A stretch of DNA of 64,000 nucleotides from Escherichia marmotae (lineage in GTDB: Bacteria > Pseudomonadota > Gammaproteobacteria > Enterobacterales > Enterobacteriaceae). The notes beneath the pieces were generated by a model, which saw only the letters and a program-made list of their open reading frames with translations, searched no databases and had not been told where the DNA came from. Below, piece by piece: positions 38,271 to 49,665 of this stretch. The stretch is from assembly GCF_002900365.1 (NCBI RefSeq), contig NZ_CP025979.1, positions 3,720,001 through 3,784,000 of the forward strand, written 5' to 3'. Positions within the stretch are counted from its first letter, which is position 1. Each line of letters opens with the position of its first letter. A program made the position numbers and the translations under genes.

Positions 38271-38304
38271 GAAAAACAAACGGCACGACAAACCTGTCGT
38301 ACCG
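38271..38304 (-). terminator. ecnB terminator
   Basis: CGGCACGACA (38281-38290) and TGTCGTACCG (38295-38304) pair with one G-U, loop AACC. On the minus strand a T-rich run (TTTGTTTTT, 38272-38280) follows. It lies 8 bp after the ecnB stop and separates it from gdx. Confidence 0.82.
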
Positions 38305-38311
38305 TTATTGC

Positions 38312-38458
38312 TTATTGCTGCGCTTTCGTCGCTGCGCCAGAAATCGCGTTACCGCCATCAGAGATGTCTTCACCAACGCCACGCGTGGTGTTGCAGGCAG
38401 TTAATACTGTTGAAAGCACCAGAACAGAAAAGATCGCTGCAATTGTCTTCTTCACCAT
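38312..38458 (-). CDS. ecnB: Entericidin B lipoprotein
   Basis: The reading frame from ATG 38458 encodes 48 residues, [10 protein letters not shown]... with a lipobox LTAC (C22) and a small Gly/Ala-rich mature part. Entericidin B is the toxin-like lipoprotein of the ecnAB pair, linked to bacteriolysis in stationary phase under sigma-S and EnvZ/OmpR control. Transcribed with ecnA. Too short for most gene callers. Confidence 0.92.
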
Positions 38459-38569
38459 AATATCTTCCTTTTAGGTAATGTTATTTGTGTTTGCCTATAG
38501 CAAATTAATAATAGACAACATCACCAAAAATGACGGGAATCTGATGATTTTTCGGAAGTGAAGAGGAAA

Positions 38570-38695
38570 TTAGCTGGCAGCGCGGGAAATGGAATTGCCG
38601 AGATGTTTGATATCTTCACCGAAACCGCGAGCGGTGTTACAGCCCGTGAGCAGCGTACTGGCAAGCAAAACAAGAAGGATAAGGCGTTTCATCAT
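38570..38695 (-). CDS. ecnA: Entericidin A lipoprotein
   Basis: ATG 38695 starts a 41-residue lipoprotein, MMKRLILLVL... with lipobox LTGC (C19), matching EcnA. EcnA is described as the antidote to EcnB. The two small genes lie 111 bp apart in the same direction, downstream of efp. Confidence 0.92.
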   Translation of the reverse strand: MMKRLILLVLLASTLLTGCNTARGFGEDIKHLGNSISRAAS

Positions 38696-38711
38696 CTCTG
38701 ACCTGAAAAGT

Positions 38712-38738
38712 GATGGTGCAGCCAGCAGGCCGCACCAC
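38712..38738 (-). terminator. Hairpin after efp
   Basis: An imperfect inverted repeat, ATGGTGCAGCC / GGCCGCACCA, lies 8 bp after the efp stop. T-run weak on the minus strand, so it is a likely but inefficient terminator upstream of ecnA. Confidence 0.5.
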
Positions 38739-38745
38739 AACCGTA

Positions 38746-39312
38746 TTACTTCACGCGAGATACGTATTCACCAGAGCGGGTATCCACTTTGATAACTTCG
38801 CCAATCTGTACGAACAGCGGAACTTTAACCACAGCGCCAGTGGACAGGGTAGCTGGTTTGCCGCCAGTACCTGCGGTATCACCTTTCAAACCTGGATCGG
38901 TATCAACGATTTCCAGTTCAACGAAGTTCGGCGGAGTAACGGAAATCGGCTGGCCGTTCCACAGAGTCACGATGCACTCTGCCTGATCCAGCAGCCATTT
39001 CGCGTTGTCGCCAATTGCTTTTGCATCAGCAGACAGTTGTTCGAAGGTTTCGTTGTTCATGAAGTGCCAGAACTCACCATCGTTGTACAGGTAAGTCAGG
39101 TTCATATCGACAACATCAGCGCCTTCAGCGGAATCCGTAGATTTAAAGGTTTTTTCTACACGAGTACCGGTCAGCAGACGACGCAGTTTAACGCGAGCAA
39201 ATGCCTGGCCTTTACCCGGCTTCACAAATTCACTTGCTTCAACCGCGTAAGGTTCGCCGTCCAACATGATTTTAAGACCAGCACGAAAATCGTTGCTATA
39301 GTACGTTGCCAT
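38746..39312 (-). CDS. efp: Elongation factor P
   Basis: The protein is 188 residues with three OB-like domains. K34 in [10 protein letters not shown] is the residue that receives (R)-beta-lysine from EpmA, with EpmB supplying the beta-lysine. EF-P relieves ribosome stalling at consecutive prolines. Its start is 41 bp from the divergent epmB. Confidence 0.98.
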
Positions 39313-39353
39313 AAGGCCCTCTGAAATTTGTTAATTGGTAGCTAAGCCACAAA

Positions 39354-40382
39354 ATGGCGCATATTGTAACCCTAAACACCCCATCCAGAGAAGATTGGTT
39401 AGCGCAACTTGCCGATGTTGTGACCGATCCTGATGAACTTCTGCGTCTTTTGAATATAGACGCGGACGAAAAACTGTTGGCCGGACGCAGCGCCAAAAAG
39501 CTGTTTGCCCTGCGCGTGCCCCGCTCATTTATCGATCGCATGGAAAAAGGCAATCCTGACGATCCACTTTTGCGTCAGGTACTTACCTCGCAAGATGAGT
39601 ATATCACTGCACCCGGTTTTTCCACCGACCCGCTGGAAGAACAGCACAGCGTGGTGCCTGGTTTGTTGCATAAATACCACAACCGGGCATTACTGTTGGT
39701 GAAAGGTGGCTGTGCGGTAAATTGTCGCTATTGCTTCCGTCGCCACTTCCCGTATGCCGAAAATCAGGGCAACAAGCGTAACTGGCAGACTGCACTTGAG
39801 TATGTTGCCGCACATCCAGAACTGGACGAGATCATTTTCTCCGGCGGCGATCCGCTGATGGCGAAAGATCGCGAACTGGACTGGTTGCTCACGCAACTGG
39901 AAGCCATCCCGCACATCAAACGTCTGCGTATTCACAGCCGTCTGCCGATTGTGATCCCGGCGCGCATCACTGAGGCGCTGGTTGAGCGCTTTGCCCGTTC
40001 TACGCTGCAAATCCTGCTGGTGAATCACATTAACCATGCCAATGAAGTGGATGAAACATTCCGTCAGGCGATGGCTAAGTTAAAACGCGTGGGCGTCACC
40101 CTGCTTAACCAAAGTGTTCTGTTACGTGGCGTGAACGACAACGCGCAAACGCTGGCAAACCTGAGTAATGCGTTGTTTGACGCGGGCGTGATGCCCTATT
40201 ACCTGCATGTGCTCGATAAAGTGCAGGGCGCGGCGCATTTCATGGTGAGCGATGATGAAGCACGGCAGATTATGCGTGAGTTGCTGACGCTGGTGTCGGG
40301 ATATCTGGTGCCAAAACTGGCGCGTGAGATAGGCGGAGAACCCAGCAAAACACCGCTGGATTTGCAGCTACGTCAGCAATAA
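39354..40382 (+). CDS. epmB: EF-P-(R)-beta-lysine 2,3-aminomutase EpmB
   Basis: The protein is 342 residues. The radical-SAM motif is C120-AVN-C124-RY-C127, followed by the PLP-binding lysine region of lysine 2,3-aminomutases. EpmB converts (S)-alpha-lysine to (R)-beta-lysine for EF-P. It is divergent from efp. Confidence 0.97.
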   Translation: MAHIVTLNTPSREDWLAQLADVVTDPDELLRLLNIDADEKLLAGRSAKKLFALRVPRSFIDRMEKGNPDDPLLRQVLTSQDEYITAPGFSTDPLEEQHSVVPGLLHKYHNRALLLVKGGCAVNCRYCFRRHFPYAENQGNKRNWQTALEYVAAHPELDEIIFSGGDPLMAKDRELDWLLTQLEAIPHIKRLRIHSRLPIVIPARITEALVERFARSTLQILLVNHINHANEVDETFRQAMAKLKRVGVTLLNQSVLLRGVNDNAQTLANLSNALFDAGVMPYYLHVLDKVQGAAHFMVSDDEARQIMRELLTLVSGYLVPKLAREIGGEPSKTPLDLQLRQQ

Positions 40383-40423
40383 CTGATTCAACAGGGAGGT
40401 TGAAGCTGATGATAAATGTGAAA

Positions 40424-40525
40424 TTGCCTGATGTGCTGCGCTTATCAGGCCTACATGATGCATTGCAACTGATTGAATTTTCAATGAACTGTAGGCCTGA
40501 TAAGGCGTTTACGTCGCATCCGGCA
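40424..40525. repeat. BIME (two REP units) after epmB
   Basis: One palindrome at about 40424-40453 (GCCTGAT...ATCAGGC) and one at 40491-40525 (GTAGGCCTGATAAGGCG...GCATCCGGCA), of the same family as at 5617 and 41726. Confidence 0.9.
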
Positions 40526-40787
40526 AGAGCAACGAACACGCGTACAGCGACCTGCCATTAAATAGGGAAGTTTAATCTTTTCCGTTGCATAACCATTAAT
40601 TATTCATATGCTTTGCTATTTTTATTATTTATATAGCTGACATCAATAATTAACCTTTCTTTTCTGTTTATATAGAGCGAGCGCCGCTATTTATGTTATT
40701 TTAACAACTATTACTACCAAGCCCATTTACCTGGCTTATAAATTATATATTATTTATTTTATTGAGAAATGGTTAGGGAGAACCTAC
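40526..40787 (+). promoter_or_regulatory. A/T-rich upstream region of yjeJ
   Basis: About 260 bp are strongly A/T-rich (long runs such as TTATATATTATTTATTTTATT) and contain no gene I can support. The composition suits H-NS binding, and the yjeJ promoter must lie here; individual elements are not resolved. The GGGAG ahead of ATG 40788 is the likely ribosome-binding site. Confidence 0.5.
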
Positions 40788-41657
40788 ATGGCCATAAGCA
40801 TCAAGGGTGTTAACACTGGTGTTATTCGCAAGAGTAATAACTTCATTGCACTGGCACTGAAAATAAAAGAGCCTCGCAATAAAGAATCGTTGTTCTTCAT
40901 GTCTGTGATGGAACTGCGCGACCTGTTGATAGCGCTGGAAAGCCGTCTGCATCAAAAGCATAAACTGGAGGCTGATCACCGTCTTCAGTATGAGCAAGCG
41001 CGCGATAAGGCCATGAAAAAGATGGCAGAAAATATTCCTCAAATTCAGATTGAAGAACTTAAAAATGCTGATATTAATCGCCGTGTAAATACACTGGAAC
41101 TTACCGATAATCAGGGTGAAAATCTCACATTCCTATTAACTCTGCATGACGGCAGCAAATCTGAATTAGTTGTCAATGAACTGCAAATTGAAATGCTGGC
41201 GCGAGCAATCATTCACGCAATTAATAATGCGGAAATGCGTGAACTGGCATTACGTATTACATCGCTGTTAGATTTCCTGCCATTATATGACGTCGACTGC
41301 CAGGATAATGGTAATCTGGAATATGACACCTATTCACAGCCAGAATGGAAACAAAACTTGTTTAGCCATTATCTGGCGGTGCTTTATCGCTTTAAAGATG
41401 AAAGTGGCAAAGAACAATTTAGCGGCGCAGTGGTGAAAACACGTGAAGCGACAGCAGGTAAAGAAGTGGAGGCCATCACCCGCCGGATGCTTGATTTCAG
41501 CCCTCGACTGAAAAAGCTCGCTGGAGTGCCGTGTCAGGTCTACGTTCGCACCGTAGCGGCAAATAACGCCCAACCGCTGACCCAGGATCAATGCTTACGC
41601 GTACTGCATCACCTACGCGTTCAGTCCATCAGCAAAGCCGCGCCACAAGCGAAATAA
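40788..41657 (+). CDS. yjeJ: YjeJ, uncharacterised protein
   Basis: The protein is 289 residues starting MAISIKGVNTG. It is soluble, with no signal peptide, membrane helix or recognised catalytic motif. A charged segment (residues 50-80) is predicted helical. Flanked on both sides by BIMEs and an A/T-rich upstream region, which is typical for a horizontally acquired or H-NS-silenced single gene. Function unknown. Confidence 0.9.
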   Translation: MAISIKGVNTGVIRKSNNFIALALKIKEPRNKESLFFMSVMELRDLLIALESRLHQKHKLEADHRLQYEQARDKAMKKMAENIPQIQIEELKNADINRRVNTLELTDNQGENLTFLLTLHDGSKSELVVNELQIEMLARAIIHAINNAEMRELALRITSLLDFLPLYDVDCQDNGNLEYDTYSQPEWKQNLFSHYLAVLYRFKDESGKEQFSGAVVKTREATAGKEVEAITRRMLDFSPRLKKLAGVPCQVYVRTVAANNAQPLTQDQCLRVLHHLRVQSISKAAPQAK

Positions 41658-41725
41658 TCCCATCTTTGCTAATGCGAGGCTGGAGCCATCCAGCCTGAAA
41701 TGACTGATAACGTGATCGTTGATCA

Positions 41726-41825
<100 letters not shown>

Positions 41826-41859
41826 AATTATACGTTTGTCACCCAGCCTCGGAATCACA

Positions 41860-42213
41860 TCAGTTCGGGCACTTATAAACCTGGCCGATAATCTGGCTAT
41901 CAGTCGGAACGAAGCTGGACAACATCCCCTGCGACGGGCTGCTAATACCATAAATCACGTTACCGCCCATTGCGGCAGCCTGATTGCGCAGATCGTTTGC
42001 CGCACCACGCATAGAACCGCCTTCTTCGCCGTGTTGTCCGGAAAGCCAGTTACTTTGCTTACCTGTCGCAGTACCAATAAGTTGGCACTCTGCGCCTGGT
42101 TGCTCGTCCACAATGCGAACACTCTGACCGGCAGCACTCAATTCGTTACTGGAGCTACAACCCGCCATCAGTAGCGCGGCACCGACAATCCCTGCTAAGT
42201 ATTTTACGTGCAT
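41860..42213 (-). CDS. yjeI: YjeI, predicted lipoprotein
   Basis: ATG 42213 (MHVKYLAGIV) gives 117 residues; two earlier in-frame Met codons are possible but lengthen the signal only. The lipobox is LMAGC (C19), and the mature part has cysteines in AECQLIG and YKCPN. It resembles small DUF4156-type lipoproteins; function unknown. It is downstream of groL in the same direction, separated by a terminator. Confidence 0.9.
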   Translation of the reverse strand: MHVKYLAGIVGAALLMAGCSSSNELSAAGQSVRIVDEQPGAECQLIGTATGKQSNWLSGQHGEEGGSMRGAANDLRNQAAAMGGNVIYGISSPSQGMLSSFVPTDSQIIGQVYKCPN

Positions 42214-42288
42214 GTTATTCCCCATAATCAATGAGCTGGACGCCCCTCGCGTCGTCCGTGTTTGAATCTTATACTAGAAAGATGACTA

Positions 42289-42323
42289 AAAGAAAAACCC
42301 CCAGACATTTCTGCCTGAGGGTT
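42289..42323 (-). terminator. groSL terminator
   Basis: AACCCCCAG (42296-42304) and CTGAGGGTT (42315-42323) pair on the minus strand with one G-U; the T-run is the complement of AAAAA at 42293-42297. It lies 28 bp past the groL stop. Confidence 0.9.
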
Positions 42324-42350
42324 TCTTTATTTCTGCGAGGTGCAGGGCAA

Positions 42351-43997
<1,647 letters not shown>

Positions 43998-44040
43998 TAT
44001 CTTTATTCCTTAAATTCGTATGTTCAGTGTCGTGCGCGGA

Positions 44041-44385
<345 letters not shown>

Positions 44386-44414
44386 TTACGTGGTTTCCCG
44401 GCTGGTGACCAGAG

Positions 44415-44447
44415 AAATGGGGATGAGGCCTCTCCCCTTCAAGGGGG
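44415..44447 (-). promoter_or_regulatory. Heat-shock (sigma-32) promoter of groSL
   Basis: On the minus strand the -35 CCCCCTTGAA (44438-44447) and the -10 CCCCATTT (44415-44422) are separated by 15 bp, the sigma-32 arrangement. It is 80 bp before groS. Confidence 0.9.
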
Positions 44448-44609
44448 AAAATGAAAAAAAATTCTGATCAGCACAAAATCGGGTAAAAATCCTGATTCAC
44501 CTCACGTTTCATCGCAATTTCGACATCGTCGTCATAAGCGAATCTGATTGTGCTACCATCAAAAACCTGCGCAGTTGCCCAAAATTTGGGCGCAATCGGA
44601 CATCAACCC

Positions 44610-45866
44610 ATGAGTGGACTCAAACAAGAACTGGGGCTGGCCCAGGGCATCGGCCTGTTATCGACTTCATTGTTAGGCACCGGCGTGTTTGCCGTTCCTG
44701 CCTTAGCCGCCCTGGTGGCAGGCAATAATAGCCTGTGGGCCTGGCCTGTTCTGATAATCTTAGTTTTCCCGATTGCGATCGTGTTTGCGATTCTGGGTCG
44801 CCACTACCCCAGCGCGGGCGGTGTGGCGCATTTTGTCGGCATGGCGTTCGGTTCGCGGCTTGAGCGAGTCACAGGCTGGTTATTTTTATCAGTTATTCCC
44901 GTTGGCTTGCCCGCTGCGCTGCAAATTGCCGCCGGATTCGGCCAGGCGATGTTTGGCTGGCATGGCTGGCAACTGTTGATGGCTGAACTCGGTACGCTGG
45001 CGCTGGTGTGGTATATCGGTACTCGCGGTGCCAGTTCCAGTGCGAATCTACAAACGGTTATTGCCGGACTTATCGTCGCGCTGATTGTCGCCGTCTGGTG
45101 GGCGGCCGATATTAAACCTGCGAATATCCCCTTCCCTGCGCCAGGTGATATCGAACTTTCCGGGCTATTTGCTGCGTTATCGGTAATGTTCTGGTGCTTT
45201 GTCGGTCTGGAGGCGTTTGCTCACCTTGCCTCAGAATTTAAAAATCCGGAGCGTGATTTCCCCCGCGCTCTGATGATTGGTCTGGTGCTGGCAGGTTTAG
45301 TCTACTGGGGGTGTACGGTTGTCGTCTTACACTTCGACGCCTACGGTGAAAAAATGGCGGCAGCAGCATCGCTTCCGGAAATTGTGGTGCAACTGTTCGG
45401 TGTAGGGGCGCTGTGGATTGCCTGCGTGATTGGCTATCTGGCCTGCTTTGCCAGCCTCAACATTTATATACAGAGTTTCGCCCGCCTGGTCTGGTCGCAG
45501 GCGCAAGATAAACCCAACCACTACCTGGCGCGCCTCTCTTCTCGCCATATCCCGAACAATGCCCTCAATGCAGTGCTCGGCTGTTGCGTGGTGAGCACGT
45601 TGGTGATTCACACTTTAGAGATCAATCTGGACGCACTCATCATTTATGCCAACGGCATCTTTATTATGATCTATCTGCTGTGCATGCTGGCTGGCTGTAA
45701 ATTATTGAAGGGACGTTATCGGCTACTGGCGGTGATTGGCGGACTGCTATGCATCCTGTTGCTGGCGATGGTCGGCTGGAAAAGCGTGTATGCATTGATC
45801 ATGCTGGCGGGGCTGTGGTTGTTCCTGCCGAAACGAAAAACGCCAGAAAATGGCATAACCACATAA
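44610..45866 (+). CDS. yjeH: YjeH, APC-family L-methionine/branched-chain amino-acid exporter
   Basis: ATG 44610 (MSGLKQELGL) gives 418 residues with about 11-12 membrane helices; the frame starting earlier at 44550 is unsupported. It is in the APC superfamily, and E. coli YjeH exports Met and branched-chain amino acids. It is divergent from groS and converges on fxsA, ending 15 bp before it. Confidence 0.95.
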   Translation: MSGLKQELGLAQGIGLLSTSLLGTGVFAVPALAALVAGNNSLWAWPVLIILVFPIAIVFAILGRHYPSAGGVAHFVGMAFGSRLERVTGWLFLSVIPVGLPAALQIAAGFGQAMFGWHGWQLLMAELGTLALVWYIGTRGASSSANLQTVIAGLIVALIVAVWWAADIKPANIPFPAPGDIELSGLFAALSVMFWCFVGLEAFAHLASEFKNPERDFPRALMIGLVLAGLVYWGCTVVVLHFDAYGEKMAAAASLPEIVVQLFGVGALWIACVIGYLACFASLNIYIQSFARLVWSQAQDKPNHYLARLSSRHIPNNALNAVLGCCVVSTLVIHTLEINLDALIIYANGIFIMIYLLCMLAGCKLLKGRYRLLAVIGGLLCILLLAMVGWKSVYALIMLAGLWLFLPKRKTPENGITT

Positions 45867-45881
45867 TCCGGCGTTTCAACA

Positions 45882-46358
45882 TTAATCCTGACGATCGTCT
45901 TTATGATCAAGGCGATCGCGGTTGTCATCCTTACGCTGATATTCACCATCAAAAGTATTGCCGCCACCGGCTCCGGCACTAAATCCACCGCCCGGCATAC
46001 GGGAAAAACGCAAATGCGGCATCAACTTCACAGTCAGATGTTTCTGCACTGGTGGCAATAAAAGAAGAAGACCGAGGAAATCGGTGAAAAAGCCCGGTAA
46101 TAAAAGCAGCAAACCGGCAATGATCAACGAAACACTTTTAATCATTTCCGCCGCCGGATTTTCTCCCGCCGCCATTTTTTGTTGCATCAGCACAAAATTC
46201 TTAAATCCCTGGTTACGTACCAGCGACATACCAATAACTGACGTGAATATAACCAACACAAGAGTGAGTAATACCCCCAATACGTGGGCAACCTGAATAA
46301 AGATTGAAATCTCAATATAGACATAAAGGAAAATGGCAATAAAAGGTAACCAGCGCAA
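45882..46358 (-). CDS. fxsA: FxsA, inner-membrane protein
   Basis: A TTG start at 46358 with AGGAG upstream gives the 158-residue FxsA, (M)RWLPFIAIF; an in-frame extension to 46379 would add 7 residues. There are membrane segments near 7-24, 25-45 and 77-103, and an acidic/basic C-terminus. FxsA relieves exclusion of phage T7 by the F plasmid when overproduced. Divergent from aspA. Confidence 0.94.
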   Translation of the reverse strand: MRWLPFIAIFLYVYIEISIFIQVAHVLGVLLTLVLVIFTSVIGMSLVRNQGFKNFVLMQQKMAAGENPAAEMIKSVSLIIAGLLLLLPGFFTDFLGLLLLLPPVQKHLTVKLMPHLRFSRMPGGGFSAGAGGGNTFDGEYQRKDDNRDRLDHKDDRQD

Positions 46359-46694
46359 AGGTTTCTCCTGTAATAGCAACCGGTTAAATCCGGCCGCCTG
46401 AATGGGTTGCGAATCGCGTTCAGCTTATATTGTGGTCATTAGCAAAATTTCAAGACGTTTGCGCAACTATTTTTGGTAGTAATCCCAAAGCGGTGATCTA
46501 TTTCACAAATTAATAATTAAGGGGTAAAAACCGACACTTAAAGTGATCCAGATTACGGTAGAAATCCTCAAGCAACATATGATCCCGAGTATTCGACTGA
46601 TGCAGGGGATAATCGTCGGTCGAAAAACATTCGAAACCACATATATTCTGTGTGTTTAAAGCAAATCATTGGCAGCTTGAAAAAGAAGGTTCAC
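46359..46694 (+). promoter_or_regulatory. fxsA-aspA regulatory region with CRP site
   Basis: A CRP-type sequence, GGTGATCTATTTCACAAA (about 46492-46509), lies in the aspA upstream region. A second weaker half-site pair, AGTGATCCAGATTACGGT, is near 46541. CRP and FNR regulation of aspA is known. No gene is seen in this 336-bp interval; the 46359-46480 part is the fxsA leader. Confidence 0.65.
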
Positions 46695-48131
46695 ATGTCA
46701 AACAACATTCGTATCGAAGAAGATCTGTTGGGTACCAGGGAAGTTCCAGCTGATGCCTACTATGGTGTTCACACTCTGAGAGCGATTGAAAACTTCTATA
46801 TCAGCAACAACAAAATCAGCGATATTCCTGAATTTGTTCGCGGTATGGTAATGGTTAAAAAAGCCGCAGCTATGGCAAACAAAGAGCTGCAAACCATTCC
46901 TAAAAGTGTAGCGAATGCAATCATTGCTGCATGTGATGAAGTCCTGAATAACGGAAAATGCATGGATCAGTTCCCGGTAGACGTCTACCAGGGCGGCGCA
47001 GGTACTTCCGTAAACATGAACACCAACGAAGTGCTGGCCAATATCGGTCTGGAACTGATGGGACACCAGAAAGGTGAATATCAGTACCTGAATCCGAACG
47101 ACCATGTTAACAAATGTCAGTCCACCAACGACGCCTACCCGACCGGTTTCCGCATCGCAGTTTACTCTTCCCTGATTAAACTGGTAGATGCTATTAACCA
47201 ACTGCGCGAAGGTTTTGAGCGTAAAGCTGTCGAATTCCAGGACATCCTGAAAATGGGTCGTACCCAACTGCAGGACGCAGTACCAATGACCCTTGGTCAG
47301 GAATTCCGCGCTTTCAGCATCCTGCTGAAAGAGGAAGTGAAAAACATCCAACGTACTTCTGAACTGCTGCTGGAGGTTAACCTTGGCGCAACTGCCATCG
47401 GTACTGGCCTGAACACGCCGAAAGAGTACTCTCCGCTGGCAGTGAAAAAACTGGCTGAAGTCACTGGCTTCCCATGCGTTCCGGCTGAAGACCTCATCGA
47501 AGCGACCTCTGACTGCGGCGCTTACGTTATGGTTCACGGCGCGCTGAAACGCCTGGCTGTGAAGATGTCCAAAATCTGTAACGACCTGCGCTTGCTCTCT
47601 TCTGGCCCACGTGCCGGCCTGAATGAGATCAACCTGCCGGAACTGCAGGCAGGCTCTTCTATCATGCCAGCAAAAGTAAACCCGGTAGTTCCGGAAGTAG
47701 TTAACCAGGTATGCTTCAAAGTCATCGGTAACGACACCACTGTTACCATGGCAGCAGAAGCAGGTCAGCTTCAGTTGAACGTTATGGAGCCGGTCATTGG
47801 CCAGGCGATGTTTGAATCCGTTCACATTCTGACCAATGCTTGCTACAACCTGCTGGAAAAATGCATTAACGGCATCACTGCTAACAAAGAAGTGTGCGAA
47901 GGTTACGTTTACAACTCTATCGGTATCGTCACTTACCTGAACCCGTTCATCGGTCACCACAACGGTGACATCGTGGGTAAAATCTGTGCCGAAACAGGTA
48001 AGAGCGTGCGCGAAGTCGTTCTGGAGCGCGGTCTGTTGACTGAAGCGGAACTAGACGATATTTTCTCCGTACAGAACCTGATGCATCCGGCTTACAAAGC
48101 AAAACGCTATACTGATGAAAGCGAACAGTAA
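46695..48131 (+). CDS. aspA: Aspartate ammonia-lyase
   Basis: ATG 46695 (MSNNIRIEED) gives 478 residues, the K-12 length. The fumarase/aspartase signature GSSIMPAKVNP holds the catalytic serine. It interconverts L-aspartate with fumarate and ammonia, and supplies fumarate to FrdABCD anaerobically. The next gene is the C4-dicarboxylate carrier dcuA. Confidence 0.98.
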   Translation: MSNNIRIEEDLLGTREVPADAYYGVHTLRAIENFYISNNKISDIPEFVRGMVMVKKAAAMANKELQTIPKSVANAIIAACDEVLNNGKCMDQFPVDVYQGGAGTSVNMNTNEVLANIGLELMGHQKGEYQYLNPNDHVNKCQSTNDAYPTGFRIAVYSSLIKLVDAINQLREGFERKAVEFQDILKMGRTQLQDAVPMTLGQEFRAFSILLKEEVKNIQRTSELLLEVNLGATAIGTGLNTPKEYSPLAVKKLAEVTGFPCVPAEDLIEATSDCGAYVMVHGALKRLAVKMSKICNDLRLLSSGPRAGLNEINLPELQAGSSIMPAKVNPVVPEVVNQVCFKVIGNDTTVTMAAEAGQLQLNVMEPVIGQAMFESVHILTNACYNLLEKCINGITANKEVCEGYVYNSIGIVTYLNPFIGHHNGDIVGKICAETGKSVREVVLERGLLTEAELDDIFSVQNLMHPAYKAKRYTDESEQ

Positions 48132-48155
48132 TCGTACAGGGTAGTACAAATAAAA

Positions 48156-48184
48156 GAGGCACGTCAGATGGCGTGCCTTTTTTC
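48156..48184 (+). terminator. aspA terminator
   Basis: AGGCACG (48157-48163) and CGTGCCT (48172-48178) with a T-run at 48178-48183. It lies 25 bp after the aspA stop and should partly separate aspA from dcuA. Confidence 0.88.
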
Positions 48185-48248
48185 TTGTGAGCAGTAACTT
48201 AAAAACAACAACCTGATATCAACTTGTTAAAAAACAAGGAAGACTAAT

Positions 48249-49550
48249 ATGCTAGTTGTAGAACTCATCATCGTTTTGCTGGCGATCTTTTTGGGCGCCA
48301 GATTAGGGGGAATTGGTATTGGTTTTGCAGGTGGATTGGGGGTGCTGGTTCTTGCCGCTATCGGCGTCAAGCCTGGTAACATTCCGTTCGATGTAATTTC
48401 CATTATCATGGCGGTTATCGCTGCTATTTCTGCCATGCAGGTTGCTGGCGGTCTGGACTATCTGGTTCACCAGACAGAAAAGCTGCTGCGCCGTAACCCG
48501 AAATACATCACGATCCTCGCACCGATCGTGACCTATTTCCTGACCATCTTTGCGGGCACTGGCAACATCTCTCTGGCAACGCTGCCAGTTATCGCTGAAG
48601 TAGCGAAGGAACAAGGCGTTAAACCTTGCCGTCCACTGTCTACTGCGGTAGTTTCCGCGCAGATTGCGATCACCGCATCGCCAATCTCTGCGGCAGTGGT
48701 TTACATGTCTTCCGTAATGGAAGGTCATGGCATCAGCTACCTCCATTTGCTCTCCGTGGTCATCCCGTCCACCTTGCTGGCGGTTCTGGTGATGTCCTTC
48801 CTGGTCACCATGCTGTTCAACTCCAGGCTGTCTGACGATCCGATTTATCGCAAGCGTCTGGAAGAAGGTTTGGTTGAACTGCGCGGTGAGAAGCAGGTTG
48901 AAATCAAACAAGGCGCGAAAGCGTCCGTCTGGCTGTTCCTGCTGGGCGTAGTCGGCGTGGTTATCTATGCGATCATCAACAGCCCGAGCATGGGTCTGGT
49001 TGAGAAACCGCTGATGAACACCACTAACGCCATCCTGATTATCATGCTGAGTGTTGCAACCCTGACCACTATTCTTTGCAAAGTGGATACCGACAACATC
49101 CTCAACTCCAGCACCTTCAAAGCAGGTATGAGCGCCTGTATTTGTATCCTGGGTGTTGCATGGCTGGGCGATACTTTCGTTTCCAACAACATCGACTGGA
49201 TCAAAGATACCGCTGGTGAAGTGATTCAGGGTCATCCGTGGCTGCTGGCTGTCATCTTCTTCTTTGCTTCTGCTCTGCTGTATTCTCAGGCTGCAACCGC
49301 AAAAGCACTGATGCCGATGGCTCTGGCGCTGAACGTTTCTCCGCTGACCGCTGTTGCTTCTTTCGCAGCCGTGTCTGGCCTGTTCATTCTGCCGACCTAC
49401 CCGACGCTGGTTGCTGCGGTACAGATGGATGACACGGGTACAACTCGTATCGGTAAATTCGTCTTCAACCATCCGTTCTTCATCCCGGGTACTCTGGGTG
49501 TTGCCCTGGCCGTTTGCTTCGGCTTCCTGCTGGGCAGTGTGATGCTGTAA
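48249..49550 (+). CDS. dcuA: C4-dicarboxylate antiporter DcuA
   Basis: The protein is 433 residues with about 10-12 membrane helices and belongs to the DcuA/DcuB family. It exchanges aspartate or fumarate for succinate. It lies 117 bp after aspA. Confidence 0.98.
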   Translation: MLVVELIIVLLAIFLGARLGGIGIGFAGGLGVLVLAAIGVKPGNIPFDVISIIMAVIAAISAMQVAGGLDYLVHQTEKLLRRNPKYITILAPIVTYFLTIFAGTGNISLATLPVIAEVAKEQGVKPCRPLSTAVVSAQIAITASPISAAVVYMSSVMEGHGISYLHLLSVVIPSTLLAVLVMSFLVTMLFNSRLSDDPIYRKRLEEGLVELRGEKQVEIKQGAKASVWLFLLGVVGVVIYAIINSPSMGLVEKPLMNTTNAILIIMLSVATLTTILCKVDTDNILNSSTFKAGMSACICILGVAWLGDTFVSNNIDWIKDTAGEVIQGHPWLLAVIFFFASALLYSQAATAKALMPMALALNVSPLTAVASFAAVSGLFILPTYPTLVAAVQMDDTGTTRIGKFVFNHPFFIPGTLGVALAVCFGFLLGSVML

Positions 49551-49559
49551 TAACAAATC

Positions 49560-49587
49560 GCGGGGCGTTCACGCCCCGCTTTCTTTC
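49560..49587 (+). terminator. dcuA terminator
   Basis: GCGGGGCG (49560-49567) and CGCCCCGC (49572-49579), loop TTCA, followed by TTTCTTT. It is 9 bp after the dcuA stop. Confidence 0.9.
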
Positions 49588-49665
49588 CCACCGACTAACA
49601 TCCTTCCCTCGTCCGTTGTATAGTGACCTCTCTCTTGCGGTTCCATCTGTTCTAGCGAGGTGTTT

